DNA from: DASTHG01 sp035491895
GTDB lineage: Bacteria; Gemmatimonadota; Gemmatimonadetes; Gemmatimonadales; GWC2-71-9
Assembly: GCA_035491895.1 (NCBI GenBank)
Contig: DATJJY010000008.1
Location: forward strand, 34,627-98,626
Direction: 5' to 3'
Length of the DNA: 64,000 nucleotides
Position numbers and translations under genes: made by a program. Positions 18,627 to 29,190 of this stretch are shown here, one piece after another; within the stretch, counting starts at the first letter, position 1, and each line of letters opens with the position of its first letter. The notes beneath the pieces were generated by a model, which was not told the DNA's origin, did not search any database, and saw nothing but the letters and a program-made list of their open reading frames with translations.

Positions 18627-18755
18627 CTATCCCGCACTCAGCTCGAAGCGTGACGGCCGGAGCGACAGCAGCGTGACGACACCCAACGCGAAGGCCAGCC
18701 CCCCTCTGCCAGAACCGGGGGCGGCGTCACGCCGGCGCACGACGACGAAGACCAT
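18627..18755 (-). pseudogene. Possible remnant of a membrane protein gene
   Basis: A short frame from ATG 18755 (MVFVVVRRRDAAPGSGRGGL...) encodes two hydrophobic stretches and ends RFELSAG. The frame continues upstream without a good start, and the piece looks like the C-terminal part of a polytopic membrane protein (perhaps DUF998-like). It may be a decayed gene or chance. Confidence 0.25.
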
Positions 18756-18796
18756 GGCGAAAGCTGCGATCTCCCCTGTCCGCCTGCTAGATGGTG

Positions 18797-19132
18797 TTAG
18801 GTGGGATTTTCCTGGATGAACCGTGGGCTGAGGTGGATGTCGACCTGAACGAGCGGGGCATCGCCGATACACTTGAAACCGTGGATTTCCCCGGCCTTGA
18901 TGACGAGGATGTCCCCCGCACCCGCCTCGATCTCCTTCCCATTGACGATGTAGCGCCCCCGGCCCTCGCGGACGAACTGCACTTCGTCGTATGGGTGCCG
19001 ATGCGGTCCGGGCCCCTGCCCCGGCAAGGCTCGCAGTAGAAACGCGGAGATCTGCACGTCACCGTTGTCAGCCCCGACGAAATTGTGCGAGCTGCCGATA
19101 AACGGCAGATCCTCCTGGCGGACGCGGTACAT
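18797..19132 (-). CDS. Cupin domain protein
   Basis: The 111-residue product has the cupin motif 1 'PGPHRHPYDEVQFVREGRGR' (His, His, Glu metal ligands) and motif 2 'GDILVIKAGEIHGFKCIG' (His). It is a single-domain metal-binding beta-barrel, perhaps an isomerase, dioxygenase or sensor. The ribosome site is strong (GGAGGGAGG). It diverges from the GNAT gene at 19172. Confidence 0.88.
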   Translation of the reverse strand: MYRVRQEDLPFIGSSHNFVGADNGDVQISAFLLRALPGQGPGPHRHPYDEVQFVREGRGRYIVNGKEIEAGAGDILVIKAGEIHGFKCIGDAPLVQVDIHLSPRFIQENPT

Positions 19133-19157
19133 GTCTGGCGACCTCCCTCCGAGAGAC

Positions 19158-19163
19158 TAAGTT
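19158..19163 (+). promoter_or_regulatory. -10 box (TAAGTT) 8 nt before the GNAT start
   Basis: TAAGTT ends 8 nt before GTG 19172, with no ribosome binding site between, as expected for a leaderless mRNA. I see no convincing -35 box. Confidence 0.35.
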
Positions 19164-19171
19164 TGCAGCCC

Positions 19172-19768
19172 GTGATCACCCTTCATCCTGTGCCGCTCGA
19201 AGGTCATGGCGTTCGGCTCGAGCCGCTGACCCTGGAACATGCGGACGCGCTGCGGCTGGCGGCCACGGACGGGCGCCTGTGGGAGTTGTGGTATACCGCC
19301 GTCCCCGAGCCGGCGCAGGTGGGCGCTTACATCGAGTCGGCGCTCGCCGGCCAGCGCGAGGGGCGGATGCTGCCGTGGGCGGTGCGCGAGCTCGCCGCTG
19401 GAGCGATCGTCGGGAGCACCCGCTATCACGATATCGTCGCGGAGATCGATCGCGTGGAGATCGGCTACACCTGGTATGCCCGGAGCTGGCAACGCACCCA
19501 TGTAAACACTACCTGCAAGCTGCTGCTGCTGCAGCACGCGTTCGAAACGCTCGGCTGTCAGGTCGTGGGCCTCCGCACTGACAACTTCAACTTCGCCTCA
19601 CAGCGAGCCATCGAGGCGCTCGGTGCCAAGAAGGACGGCGTCTTGCGGCATCACCATGCGCGGCGCGACGGCACGGCGCGGGATACCGTCATGTACAGCG
19701 TGCTGCGCGCGGAATGGCGGGACGTCAAGCGCAATCTCGAGCTGCGACTGGTGCGCCACCGGTCATGA
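19172..19768 (+). CDS. GNAT family N-acetyltransferase (RimJ/RimL-like)
   Basis: From GTG 19172 the 198-residue product reads VITLHPVPLEGHGVRLEPLT; other signatures are 'VEIGYTWYARSWQRTHVNTT' and 'LRTDNFNFASQRAIEALGAK', characteristic of a subgroup with 'RTHVNTxCK' in place of the usual acetyl-CoA loop. It probably acetylates a protein N-terminus or small amine. It is divergent from the cupin gene with a 39-bp gap. Confidence 0.87.
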   Translation: MITLHPVPLEGHGVRLEPLTLEHADALRLAATDGRLWELWYTAVPEPAQVGAYIESALAGQREGRMLPWAVRELAAGAIVGSTRYHDIVAEIDRVEIGYTWYARSWQRTHVNTTCKLLLLQHAFETLGCQVVGLRTDNFNFASQRAIEALGAKKDGVLRHHHARRDGTARDTVMYSVLRAEWRDVKRNLELRLVRHRS

Positions 19769-19777
19769 GGCGTTGTC

Positions 19778-19821
19778 CGTCGTCGGTCGTCAGTCCTACC
19801 GATAACCGATGACCGATGACG
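19778..19821. terminator. Imperfect palindrome between convergent genes
   Basis: CGTCGTCGGTCGTCAGT (19778-19794) can pair, with several G-T wobbles, with ACCGATGACCGATGACG (19805-19821). It fills the short gap between the plus-strand GNAT gene and the minus-strand DinB gene, so it may act as a terminator in both directions. No T-run. Confidence 0.45.
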
Positions 19822-19827
19822 CCAATT

Positions 19828-20370
19828 CTACGAGCGCGGCGTTTCGTGATCGGTCAACACGGGTAGGTAGGGGACCCACGCGCCGACCTCGTCCCTGTAC
19901 TGCTTGGCCATCACTCGCGCCACCTGCGCCAGGTGCCCCAGATCGTGCACGACCCAGGCGGCGAGCAGCTGCCGCAAGGTCACCGCGCCCAGACTCGGGT
20001 GCTCGCCCTGCTGCACCAGCTGTGCGTCGGTGAGATTCCACGATCGCAGCAGCTCGAGGTTGGCGGCCCGCAACCTGGCGAATTCGGCGAGCAGGGAGTC
20101 CAGCGTCCGGCCGGTATTGCGGGAACGATGGCGGAAGCGGTCGTACGGCTCGAACCGCCGGCTGGGACCCTGCCCCAGGATGATACGGGCGCGCGGGATC
20201 CAGTCGGTTTCCTCGCCGTCGACCAGATGGCCGACGATATCGAACGGGCTAAAGGTGTCGGGGCCTTCGGTCCCGCGCACCCACGACTCGCCGACCCCCT
20301 GGAGCAGCGCCCCAAGCGACGCGGGTGAGCGTTGCAGCACTGCGATCGACTGCTCGAGCGAAAACTGCAC
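19828..20370 (-). CDS. DinB family protein
   Basis: From GTG 20370 the 180-residue product reads VQFSLEQSIAVLQRSPASLG; metal-site-like helices are 'SPFDIVGHLVDGEETDWIPR' and 'LAAWVVHDLGHLAQVARVMA'. It is the DinB_2 type, function unassigned. The longer frame upstream is not coding-like (Ser/Arg/Thr-rich) and overlaps the isomerase-like gene, so the GTG is preferred. Confidence 0.87.
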   Translation of the reverse strand: MQFSLEQSIAVLQRSPASLGALLQGVGESWVRGTEGPDTFSPFDIVGHLVDGEETDWIPRARIILGQGPSRRFEPYDRFRHRSRNTGRTLDSLLAEFARLRAANLELLRSWNLTDAQLVQQGEHPSLGAVTLRQLLAAWVVHDLGHLAQVARVMAKQYRDEVGAWVPYLPVLTDHETPRS

Positions 20371-20389
20371 GTTGTCCTGGAGCCCGCTC

Positions 20390-21232
20390 CTAGAACTCGA
20401 GCCCGTGCAGGAACTGGTAGTCGTCGCGCGCGGCGGCGAGCTGGTCGGCCGCCCCTTCCTGTTCCACGTAGCATGGCTTCTCGTTGAGCGAGGGCACCGC
20501 GGCCAGGAACCGCTTGAAGTCGAAGATGCCCTTTCCCAGATCAGTGTCGTGCGACTTGTCCGCCACGACATCCTTGAGATGGAACGCCCAGTAGCGGTCC
20601 TTGTAGCGCGCGAGGTATTGCATCGGATCGCCGCCCCCGATCACCATGTTGCCGACGTCGAGCTGCAGGCGAACCACCTTGGGATCGAGGCGCTCGACGA
20701 AGACGTCGTAGGGCACCTTGCCGTCGATCGGCTTCATGTGATCGGGCTCGTTATGGAACGCGAGCCAGATCCCGTCGCGCCGCGCGACTGCCCCCGCCGT
20801 GTTGAAGTGGTCGGCCCACTCCCGCCAATCGTCCAGTGTCTGCGACGTCTCGCCGGAGAAGCTCGGCACGATGAGGTAGTCGTGTCCGATCCGCTTCGCG
20901 ATGTCGACCCGGCGCTCCCAGCCGATCAGGATGTCTTCGGGCGAAATGTGTGCTGAGGGGGCGCGCAGGCCCTCCTGCTTGAGTGTGGCGATTACCTGGT
21001 CGGTCGTCCGGCCGAAGTTCTGGAACGACCACAGGAGCTCCACGTCGGTGTATCCCGCGGCGCGGACGGCGGCAAGCGTCCGCTCCGGATCCTTCATCAT
21101 TTCGGTGCGGACCGAATACAGCTCGAGGCCGATGCGCTCCAGGTGAGTCGCCTCCTCCCAGTGCAGCCGGGGGGACGCCATCATGCCACCGGTTGCCGCA
21201 CCCAACGTCTGAATGAATGTGCGCCGTTCCAT
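20390..21232 (-). CDS. Tat-exported sugar phosphate isomerase/epimerase-like TIM-barrel protein
   Basis: The 280-residue protein begins MERRTFIQTLGAATGGMMAS, a twin-arginine signal. The barrel has 'GLELYSVRTEMMKDPERTLA', 'LAFHNEPDHM', 'VRLQLDVGNMVIGGGDP', 'WAFHLKDVV' and 'CYVEQEGA', matching xylose-isomerase-like TIM barrels with metal residues Glu, Asp, His and Glu. It may process sugars released by the glycosidases next to it; that link is inferred from position. Confidence 0.85.
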   Translation of the reverse strand: MERRTFIQTLGAATGGMMASPRLHWEEATHLERIGLELYSVRTEMMKDPERTLAAVRAAGYTDVELLWSFQNFGRTTDQVIATLKQEGLRAPSAHISPEDILIGWERRVDIAKRIGHDYLIVPSFSGETSQTLDDWREWADHFNTAGAVARRDGIWLAFHNEPDHMKPIDGKVPYDVFVERLDPKVVRLQLDVGNMVIGGGDPMQYLARYKDRYWAFHLKDVVADKSHDTDLGKGIFDFKRFLAAVPSLNEKPCYVEQEGAADQLAAARDDYQFLHGLEF

Positions 21233-21244
21233 GGTCACCTGCCT

Positions 21245-22047
21245 CTAGGGTTCGCTGTACACGCGGACATAGTCTACCACCATCTGCTGCGGGAAAGTCG
21301 TCGTGCTATCGGGATCTCCCGGCCAGCCGCCGCCGACCGCCACGTTGAGCAGCAGGAAGAAGGGATGATCGTATACCCATTTCGTTCCGGACGGCAGACT
21401 CGCCGGCGTCAGGCGATGATACGCCCTGCCATCAACGTACCACACGATCTCCTGGGGCTGCCAGGATACGGCGTACACGTGGAAGTCGTCGGCAAAGGCG
21501 CCGGGGGAGAGCGTGTCGGGCGCGCCGATGCCGTTGCCGCCCGAGTAACCGGGGCCGTGCGCCGTGCCGTGCACGATCGCCGGCTCGCGCCCGATGTTCT
21601 CCATGATGTCGATCTCGCCGCTCTCGGGCCACCCCACCGACCCGATGTTCGTCCCCAGCATCCACCACGCCGGCCACAACCCCTGGCCGCGCGGGATCTT
21701 GATGCGCGCTTCGAAACGGCCGTACGCGCGCGCGTACAGCCCCTGGGTCTTGAGCCGTGTCGACGTGTAGCGACAGGTCCCGTACCAGCAGGTGTGGCTC
21801 GAGTCGACGCGGGCCGTGATCACGAGATCGCCCTGGCCGTCGAGCGCCACGTTCTCCGGACGAGTCGTATAGTACTCCCGCTCCTGGTTCCCGAAGCCCG
21901 AGCCGCCGGTATCGGCGGTCCATTTCGCGCGGTCGAAGGTCGCGCCCGCCGGCCCGTCGAATTCATCCTGCCAGAGAGGACCGGGGCCGCCGGACGCTGG
22001 ACCGGCGCAAGCGACGACAACGAGGACGGTGATGCGCGGGAATCGTC

Positions 22048-22051
<4 letters not shown>
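21245..22051 (-). CDS. Glycoside hydrolase family 16 (endo-beta-1,3-glucanase-like) lipoprotein
   Basis: From ATG 22051 the 268-residue product has an N-terminal hydrophobic segment ending in lipobox-like VVAC-A, then a GH16 jelly-roll with catalytic motif 'GEIDIMENIG' (E-x-D-x-x-E). Flanking signatures are 'RFEARIKIPRGQGLWPAWWM' and 'HVYAVSWQPQEIVWYVDG'. It should cut beta-1,3 or mixed-linkage glucans outside the cytoplasm. ATGA overlap with the serine hydrolase gene. Confidence 0.92.
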
Positions 22052-23601
<1,550 letters not shown>

Positions 23602-23638
23602 GGACGCGTCCACCTTGTCGGCTCCGACGGCTTCGCCG

Positions 23639-26158
23639 TCATTGCGCCGTGAGGTGTGCGGTGTGACCCTTGCGGCCCGTGGCGCTGAACGCCGCCACGC
23701 TGATCGTCCCTCGGAGGGGGATCGGACCGTGGACGACGGGACTGCGGGCGGTGGGCTCGCTGCCATCGGTCGTGTAGCGCAGCGTGAAGCCGGGGAGCTC
23801 CAGGCTGGCGCGGACGGACCCGCCGTCCGGCTCCAGGCCCGGTGTGGGAATTCGATAGCTGATGCCCGGCACCTCCCGATCGAGCCGGGGCAGCTCGCGC
23901 TTGCCCACTTGGTTCACGAAGCGCGACCACGCCTCGCCGTAGAGCGCCGCCGCCTTCACGGGGTCGCGCTCGGTGGCCCAATCGGGGTCTGGCGCCCACG
24001 CCCGCTCCGCGAGGCCCAGCAACTTCGGCACCATCATGTACTCCAGCCGATCGGGGCTGCTCAACGTCTCGGACCAGAGGTCGCCCTGGATGCCGAGGAT
24101 GTGCGTCCGGCCGTAGTCGGTGAGCCGGTCCTTGCCGATGAAGACGGTAGAATCCAGGGGGTTGCCGCGCCGATCGACGCGCAGGTTGCGGTAGTAATCG
24201 AACGGGATGAACTGGAACCCCTTGCGGACATCGACGTACCCGCCCCAGTCGAGTCCTGTCTCCTCCGGGTTCTGGTTCCAGGCGAGGTCGAAGTACAGGT
24301 TGGTCACGGGACACAACACGACGTCGTACCCGCCGTTGGCGAGACGGTAGGCGAGATCTTCGCCCCCCCAGCCGGGCACGTTGTTCCAGACGTAGGCGCG
24401 CCAGCCGCGCGCGGCGAAATCGGGATTGGGGATGTTGACCGATTGGCTGTCACGGCGCGTCTTGCGCACCGCGATCTCTTCCCATCCCGAGGGGACGAGG
24501 CCATGGGCGTTCAGGATCTGCGCCACCCGGCCGTAGAAGACGAACCAGAGATCGTCGACGCTCGCGAGGTGGTGCGCCTGCAGGTAGGCCTGGACTGCGG
24601 GAGAGCCTTGCCAGACGCCCATCGGGACTTCGTCGCCGCCCATGTGGATGTGCCGCAGCGGCACGTCCGCCTCGCGGTACAGCGCGACGAGATCGCCGAC
24701 GACGTGCTCGAGGAAGCCGTAGGTGGATTCGAGCGCCGGATTCATCACGTTGTCGTGATAGCCCTGTGCCGTGGTGTAGGTCGAGGTGTCGTCGGGGTCG
24801 CTCAGGAGGTATTGGCGGTCGCCGGTGGCGCGGAACCGCGCCTGCATCGCCTTCACGGCGGCCCGCGCGTGGCCCGGCATCTCGATCTCGGGAATCACCT
24901 CGATGTGGCGCGCCGTGGCGTAGCGCAGGATCTCGACGTAATCGGCGCGCGAGAAATAGCCGCTACCGAACGCCCGACCGGTGTCGGGCCCGGAGCCATA
25001 GGCCGGCGGCAGGAAACGGCTGCCGTCCACGGTGTGGCCCCGCCGGCCGCCGAACGCCGTGAGCTCGGGGATGCTCGCAATTTCGATGCGCCAGGCCTCG
25101 TCGTCGGTGAGGTGCAGGTGCAGGACGTTGAGCTTGTAGCGCGCCAGCAGATCGAGCGTGCGCAGCACCGCCGCTTTCGGCTGGAAGTTGCGCGCCACGT
25201 CGAGCATGAATCCGCGATAGCCGAAGCGCGGGGCGTCCACCACGGTGAGCGCCGGCAGCACGAGGCCCCCGCCTGGAGACGGCGGAGGGAGCAGGCTGCG
25301 CAGTGACTGAAGACCGTAGAAGACGCCGGCGGAGGAGACGCCGACGATGCGGATGCCGGCCGTCGGATCCACCACGAGCTGGTAGGCTTCCGGAGAGGTT
25401 TGACCCTCGACCGCGCCCACCTCGAGTCGCAGCGGCGGGACCATCGCCTTCCGGGATTTTCCGAAATACCGCTGCAGGTAGTCGCGCGCGAACGCCGCCT
25501 CGTTGCGCAACGAGTCGGACGCGGCGACCACCGGCATCGCGCTGAAGCGCAGCTCTCCCGCTCCCCGCGTGACCTGCACCGGCGTCGGGAATATCGGCGG
25601 CAGGTCGCTCACAGGGATGTCGCGAATCACGGAGTCGAGGGCATACTGCCGCTCGGGTGAGATCACGCGGGGGTCGTGCCCGTCTCCCTGGGGCGGGCGA
25701 TCGAACGGAACGGCGACATAGTTACTGATTGCTTGCCCCGTACCGTTCGTGCTATCGAACACGATGTAGGGGCCCTTCGGCACGAAGCTCCGGTTGAGCA
25801 GGAAGTCCCACGTCATGTACGGGATGCGAATGCTGGCGCCGGGGGCGAGGCCCGCGAAGCCGGCACCGGGAACGAGACGGTGCAGGTCGCCCGTCACGTC
25901 CTCGATCGCGAAGCCGCTCTCTACGCTGCCGGGCTGCGCCCCGTGCAGGGCGCTGAAGTAGATCGCCCAGCCGCTCGCGGCGAGCGGCCGCGTGCCGCGA
26001 TTGGTCAGCGTGAAGACGACGCGTGAGCCGCTCGTCGAATCGCGGAAGACGTCCTTCTCCAGCTGCCACCGGAGCTGCAGCGCGGTTTGGGCGAGGGCCG
26101 GGGCGGCCGCGATCACGGGCAACAACGCGGACAGGGCAAAACGGAGATGGTAGCGCAT
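23639..26158 (-). CDS. Glycoside hydrolase family 20 beta-N-acetylhexosaminidase (chitobiase-like)
   Basis: The 839-residue secreted protein (signal peptide ending APALAQ) shows the chitobiase order: carbohydrate-binding N-terminal domain (about 25-170), GH20b domain (about 190-310), the catalytic TIM barrel from 'FGYRGFMLDVARNFQ' with the D-E pair in 'IHMGGDEVPMGVW', and a C-terminal 'LRYTTDGSEPT' domain. It releases GlcNAc from chitin or peptidoglycan fragments. It diverges from GH1. Confidence 0.93.
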   Translation of the reverse strand: MRYHLRFALSALLPVIAAAPALAQTALQLRWQLEKDVFRDSTSGSRVVFTLTNRGTRPLAASGWAIYFSALHGAQPGSVESGFAIEDVTGDLHRLVPGAGFAGLAPGASIRIPYMTWDFLLNRSFVPKGPYIVFDSTNGTGQAISNYVAVPFDRPPQGDGHDPRVISPERQYALDSVIRDIPVSDLPPIFPTPVQVTRGAGELRFSAMPVVAASDSLRNEAAFARDYLQRYFGKSRKAMVPPLRLEVGAVEGQTSPEAYQLVVDPTAGIRIVGVSSAGVFYGLQSLRSLLPPPSPGGGLVLPALTVVDAPRFGYRGFMLDVARNFQPKAAVLRTLDLLARYKLNVLHLHLTDDEAWRIEIASIPELTAFGGRRGHTVDGSRFLPPAYGSGPDTGRAFGSGYFSRADYVEILRYATARHIEVIPEIEMPGHARAAVKAMQARFRATGDRQYLLSDPDDTSTYTTAQGYHDNVMNPALESTYGFLEHVVGDLVALYREADVPLRHIHMGGDEVPMGVWQGSPAVQAYLQAHHLASVDDLWFVFYGRVAQILNAHGLVPSGWEEIAVRKTRRDSQSVNIPNPDFAARGWRAYVWNNVPGWGGEDLAYRLANGGYDVVLCPVTNLYFDLAWNQNPEETGLDWGGYVDVRKGFQFIPFDYYRNLRVDRRGNPLDSTVFIGKDRLTDYGRTHILGIQGDLWSETLSSPDRLEYMMVPKLLGLAERAWAPDPDWATERDPVKAAALYGEAWSRFVNQVGKRELPRLDREVPGISYRIPTPGLEPDGGSVRASLELPGFTLRYTTDGSEPTARSPVVHGPIPLRGTISVAAFSATGRKGHTAHLTAQ

Positions 26159-26284
26159 GGTAAAAATTAGACACTGAACCGGCGACGGTGTCCAGGGGCC
26201 CTTTACCGCCATGGCATTCGTGCTATCTCCATCGCCACGCTGCCGTCATTGCCGCCGCGACCATTCCCCCGGGAGCTCCCCCAC
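26159..26284. promoter_or_regulatory. Divergent intergenic region between GH20 and GH1
   Basis: This 126-bp gap must hold both promoters. On the minus strand TAATTT lies about 5 nt before the GH20 ATG with TGGACA 19 bp upstream, a weak candidate. The GH1 ATG has GGGAGC about 8 nt upstream. I see no clear operator. Confidence 0.4.
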
Positions 26285-27766
26285 ATGCCTGACCAGATCA
26301 CGCGCCGCAACTTCGCGAAGCTCGCCGGTGCAGCCGCGCTGGGCGTCTCCTCGACGTCCGCCGCCACCGTCCTCCCGCTCGGGCAGCCGGTCAGGCCGGA
26401 GGCCGGAGCCATGCCGCCGGAGCCGCGCGGCTTCCCGACTGGCTTTCTCTGGGGCACCGCGACCGCCTCCTACCAGGTCGAAGGCGCTGTCCGAGAAGAT
26501 GGTCGCGGGCCGTCGGTGTGGGACACCTTCTCACACACCGCCGGGAAGGTGGCGAACAACGCGACAGGCGACCAGGCAGACGACCACTACCACCGGTACA
26601 AGGAAGATGTCCAGCTGATGAAGACGCTCGGCGTCAAAGCCTACCGGTTCTCGATCGCCTGGCCCCGCGTGTTCCCTCAGGGAAGTGGTGCGCCGAATCC
26701 GAAGGGGCTCGACTTCTACAACCGGCTCGTGGACGAGCTGCTCGCCAACGGGATCGAGCCGTTCGCCACACTGTACCACTGGGACCTGCCCCAGGCGCTG
26801 CAGGATCGCGTCGGCGGTTGGGAGTCCCGCGAAACGGCGCAGGCGTTCGGCAACTACGCCGGGTACGTCGCCGAGCGGCTGACCGACCGTGTGAAACACA
26901 TCTTCACGATCAATGAGTTCGGGGCCTTCATGGAGCTCGGCTACCGGATCGGGATCCACGCACCCGGGGTCAAGCTGCCGCCCGGGCGGTTCAACCAGAC
27001 GCGCCACAACGGAGTGCTGGGCCACGGTCTCGCCGTGCAGGCGATCCGCGCCAAGGGCAAGCCGGGCACGAAAGTCGGCCTGGCCGAGAATCTGGTCGTG
27101 GGTGTCCCGGTCATCGAGTCACCGCCCCACATCGCGGCGGCCGAGCGCGCCACCCGTGAGGTGAACGCCCAGTATCTGACGGTGATTCTGGAGGGGAAGT
27201 ACAGCGACGCGTATCTGACGGCGGCGGGTGCCGATGCGCCGCGTTTCACGCTCGAGGATCTCAAGGTCATCTCGAGCCCGCTCGATTTCGTCGGCACCAA
27301 CATCTACCAGCCAATGTTCGTGCGCGCGGACCCGGGACCGAGCGGCTTCGCCGTCGTCCCGAATCCGGCCTCGTATCCGCACATGGCCTCGCCGTGGCTG
27401 TTCATCGGTCCGGAGGTGTTGTACTGGGGGCCGCGCCACGTGGCGAAGCTCTGGAACGTGGGAGAGATCTACGTCACTGAGAACGGCTGCTCATCGTCCG
27501 ACGTGCCCGCGGCGGACGGTCAGGTCTACGACACCGATCGCGTGATGTTCCTGCGCAACTACCTCTCCCAGCTGCAACGGGCCGTCTCCGACGGGGTGCC
27601 CGTGAAGGGCTACTTCCTGTGGAGCCTGATGGACAACTTCGAGTGGGCCGACGGCTACACGAACCGATTCGGACTGCATTACGTGGACTACGCCACGCAG
27701 CGACGCACGCCGAAGTTGAGTGCCGCGTTCTACCGCGAGGTCATCGCCAGAAACCAGGTGGTCTAG
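26285..27766 (+). CDS. Tat-exported glycoside hydrolase family 1 (beta-glucosidase)
   Basis: From ATG 26285 the product reads MPDQITRRNFAKLAGAAALG, a twin-arginine signal. The GH1 barrel follows: 'FLWGTATASYQVEGAVREDG', 'RFSIAWPRVFP', 'ATLYHWDLPQAL', acid/base 'TINEFGAF', nucleophile 'VTENG', and 'WSLMDNFEWADGYTNRFGL'. The acid/base motif is usually T-x-N-E-P; here Pro is Phe. It probably releases glucose from beta-glucan oligosaccharides made by the GH16 enzyme. Confidence 0.92.
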   Translation: MPDQITRRNFAKLAGAAALGVSSTSAATVLPLGQPVRPEAGAMPPEPRGFPTGFLWGTATASYQVEGAVREDGRGPSVWDTFSHTAGKVANNATGDQADDHYHRYKEDVQLMKTLGVKAYRFSIAWPRVFPQGSGAPNPKGLDFYNRLVDELLANGIEPFATLYHWDLPQALQDRVGGWESRETAQAFGNYAGYVAERLTDRVKHIFTINEFGAFMELGYRIGIHAPGVKLPPGRFNQTRHNGVLGHGLAVQAIRAKGKPGTKVGLAENLVVGVPVIESPPHIAAAERATREVNAQYLTVILEGKYSDAYLTAAGADAPRFTLEDLKVISSPLDFVGTNIYQPMFVRADPGPSGFAVVPNPASYPHMASPWLFIGPEVLYWGPRHVAKLWNVGEIYVTENGCSSSDVPAADGQVYDTDRVMFLRNYLSQLQRAVSDGVPVKGYFLWSLMDNFEWADGYTNRFGLHYVDYATQRRTPKLSAAFYREVIARNQVV

Positions 27767-27798
27767 GGGAACACCTCGTTCCGAGGGAAATGACCGGT

Positions 27799-29190
27799 TC
27801 ACCCCAGCGTCGGCAGCGCAACGCGGAACTCCGTCCGCCCGGGCGTCGACTCTACCTCGATCATCCCCTCGTTGCGGTCCACGAGCCGCCGCACGATGTC
27901 GAGGCCGAGCCCCGTTCCCTTCCCCACGGGCTTCGTGGTGAAGAACGGATCGAAGATCCGGCTGCGCACGTCGGAGGGTATCCCCGGCCCGTCGTCCGTC
28001 ACACGTACGACGACGTGCGGCCCGTCGCTGCGCGCCGTCACGACCACCCGCCCGCCGTCGGGCACGGCGTCGAGCGCGTTGTCGATCAGGTTCGCCCACA
28101 CCTGGTTCAGCTCGCCACCGAAGCCGCGCACGCGCGGCAAGTCCGACGGTACGTCGACCGTCACGGACGCCGCCTTGCCGCGCGCCTTGGCGGCGAGCAG
28201 CGCCAGCGTGTCGGTCAGTCCCTTCCCGACGTCCACCGGCTCGGGCGCCGTCGCGTGATCCATGTAGGTGAAGCCCTTCACGGCGCTCACGAGCGCGTGG
28301 ACCCGCGACGCCGCCCGCTCGATGTCCCGGGCGAGCCCGCGCAGCGTGCAGCCGGCTGCGACCCAGCGCAGCGTGGTGCCCAGCTTCGGGCCGGTCAGCG
28401 CTCCTGCCAGCTCGTCGAGCACAGCGATGTTCATAGCGGACTCGGCGAGCGCCGCGGCGAACGACTCGTCCGCGTCGTGGTCCGCCAGCCATTGTGCGAT
28501 CGCCTCCTCGCGGTCGGCGCGCTCGAGCGGTGAGAGGACGTTCGTCGCGGGCGCGTCGAAGCAGCGCGTCCGTACGCGGTCGACCAGCGCCGTCTCCCGC
28601 GCGTCGAGTTGGGCGGCGCCGAGCGCGCGCGCGGCGGTGTCCGACTCCTCCAGCATCCGGGACACGAGCTGGGCGCTGCGGGCCGCCGCGGAGGCGGGGT
28701 TGTTCAGCTCGTGCGCCAGCCCGGCCGCGAGCTTACCGAGCGACGCCATCTTCTCCAGCTGCAAGTCGCTCGTTTTGAAGGCGCGCGCCCGGTCGACCAT
28801 GATGTGCACGAGGGCGGCCGTCACCTGCGGGCAGGCGACCGGCATCGCGGGGAGCTCCCCCCGAGCCACGAACAGTGTCTCGGTGGGCTCGTCGATGATC
28901 GTATTCCCCGGTGCGGTGTCCAAGCGGGAGTACGGCAGGTGGCCGGTCACATCTCCGTCGCGCCAATCCATCACCCTGCGCGTCGTGCCGCCCTGGTCGC
29001 GAAAATGGGACAGGCGTCCGTGCAGCACGATGTGCATCCCGTCGACGGGCTCCCCTTTGCGGGAGACGAGCTCGCCGGGATCGTAGTGACGGATCGTGCC
29101 GTGTGCGACCAGCCACTCCAGCTCGGCGCGCGGGGCCTGCCCCACCGTCCGGTGCGCGGCGAGGCGCGCCATCAGGTCGGCCACGCTCAC
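27799..29190 (-). CDS. Sensor histidine kinase with cyclic-nucleotide-binding-like domain
   Basis: The 463-residue product has a cNMP-binding-like domain (about 20-140; 'GELVSRKGEPVDGMHIVLHG'), a dimerisation helix with phospho-acceptor His in 'GLAHELNNPASAA', a long helical linker, and an ATPase domain with 'LNQVWANLIDNALDAVPDGG', 'DDGPGIP' and 'GKGTGLGL'. There is no membrane segment. The GTG start overlaps the response-regulator stop (GTGA), so the two are a coupled pair. Confidence 0.9.
   Translation of the reverse strand: MSVADLMARLAAHRTVGQAPRAELEWLVAHGTIRHYDPGELVSRKGEPVDGMHIVLHGRLSHFRDQGGTTRRVMDWRDGDVTGHLPYSRLDTAPGNTIIDEPTETLFVARGELPAMPVACPQVTAALVHIMVDRARAFKTSDLQLEKMASLGKLAAGLAHELNNPASAAARSAQLVSRMLEESDTAARALGAAQLDARETALVDRVRTRCFDAPATNVLSPLERADREEAIAQWLADHDADESFAAALAESAMNIAVLDELAGALTGPKLGTTLRWVAAGCTLRGLARDIERAASRVHALVSAVKGFTYMDHATAPEPVDVGKGLTDTLALLAAKARGKAASVTVDVPSDLPRVRGFGGELNQVWANLIDNALDAVPDGGRVVVTARSDGPHVVVRVTDDGPGIPSDVRSRIFDPFFTTKPVGKGTGLGLDIVRRLVDRNEGMIEVESTPGRTEFRVALPTLG

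Noticed and set aside
27767..27798. Short hairpin GGAAC-ACCTC-GTTCC between convergent GH1 and kinase genes
   Set aside because: Only 5 bp of stem and no T-run; too weak to call a terminator.
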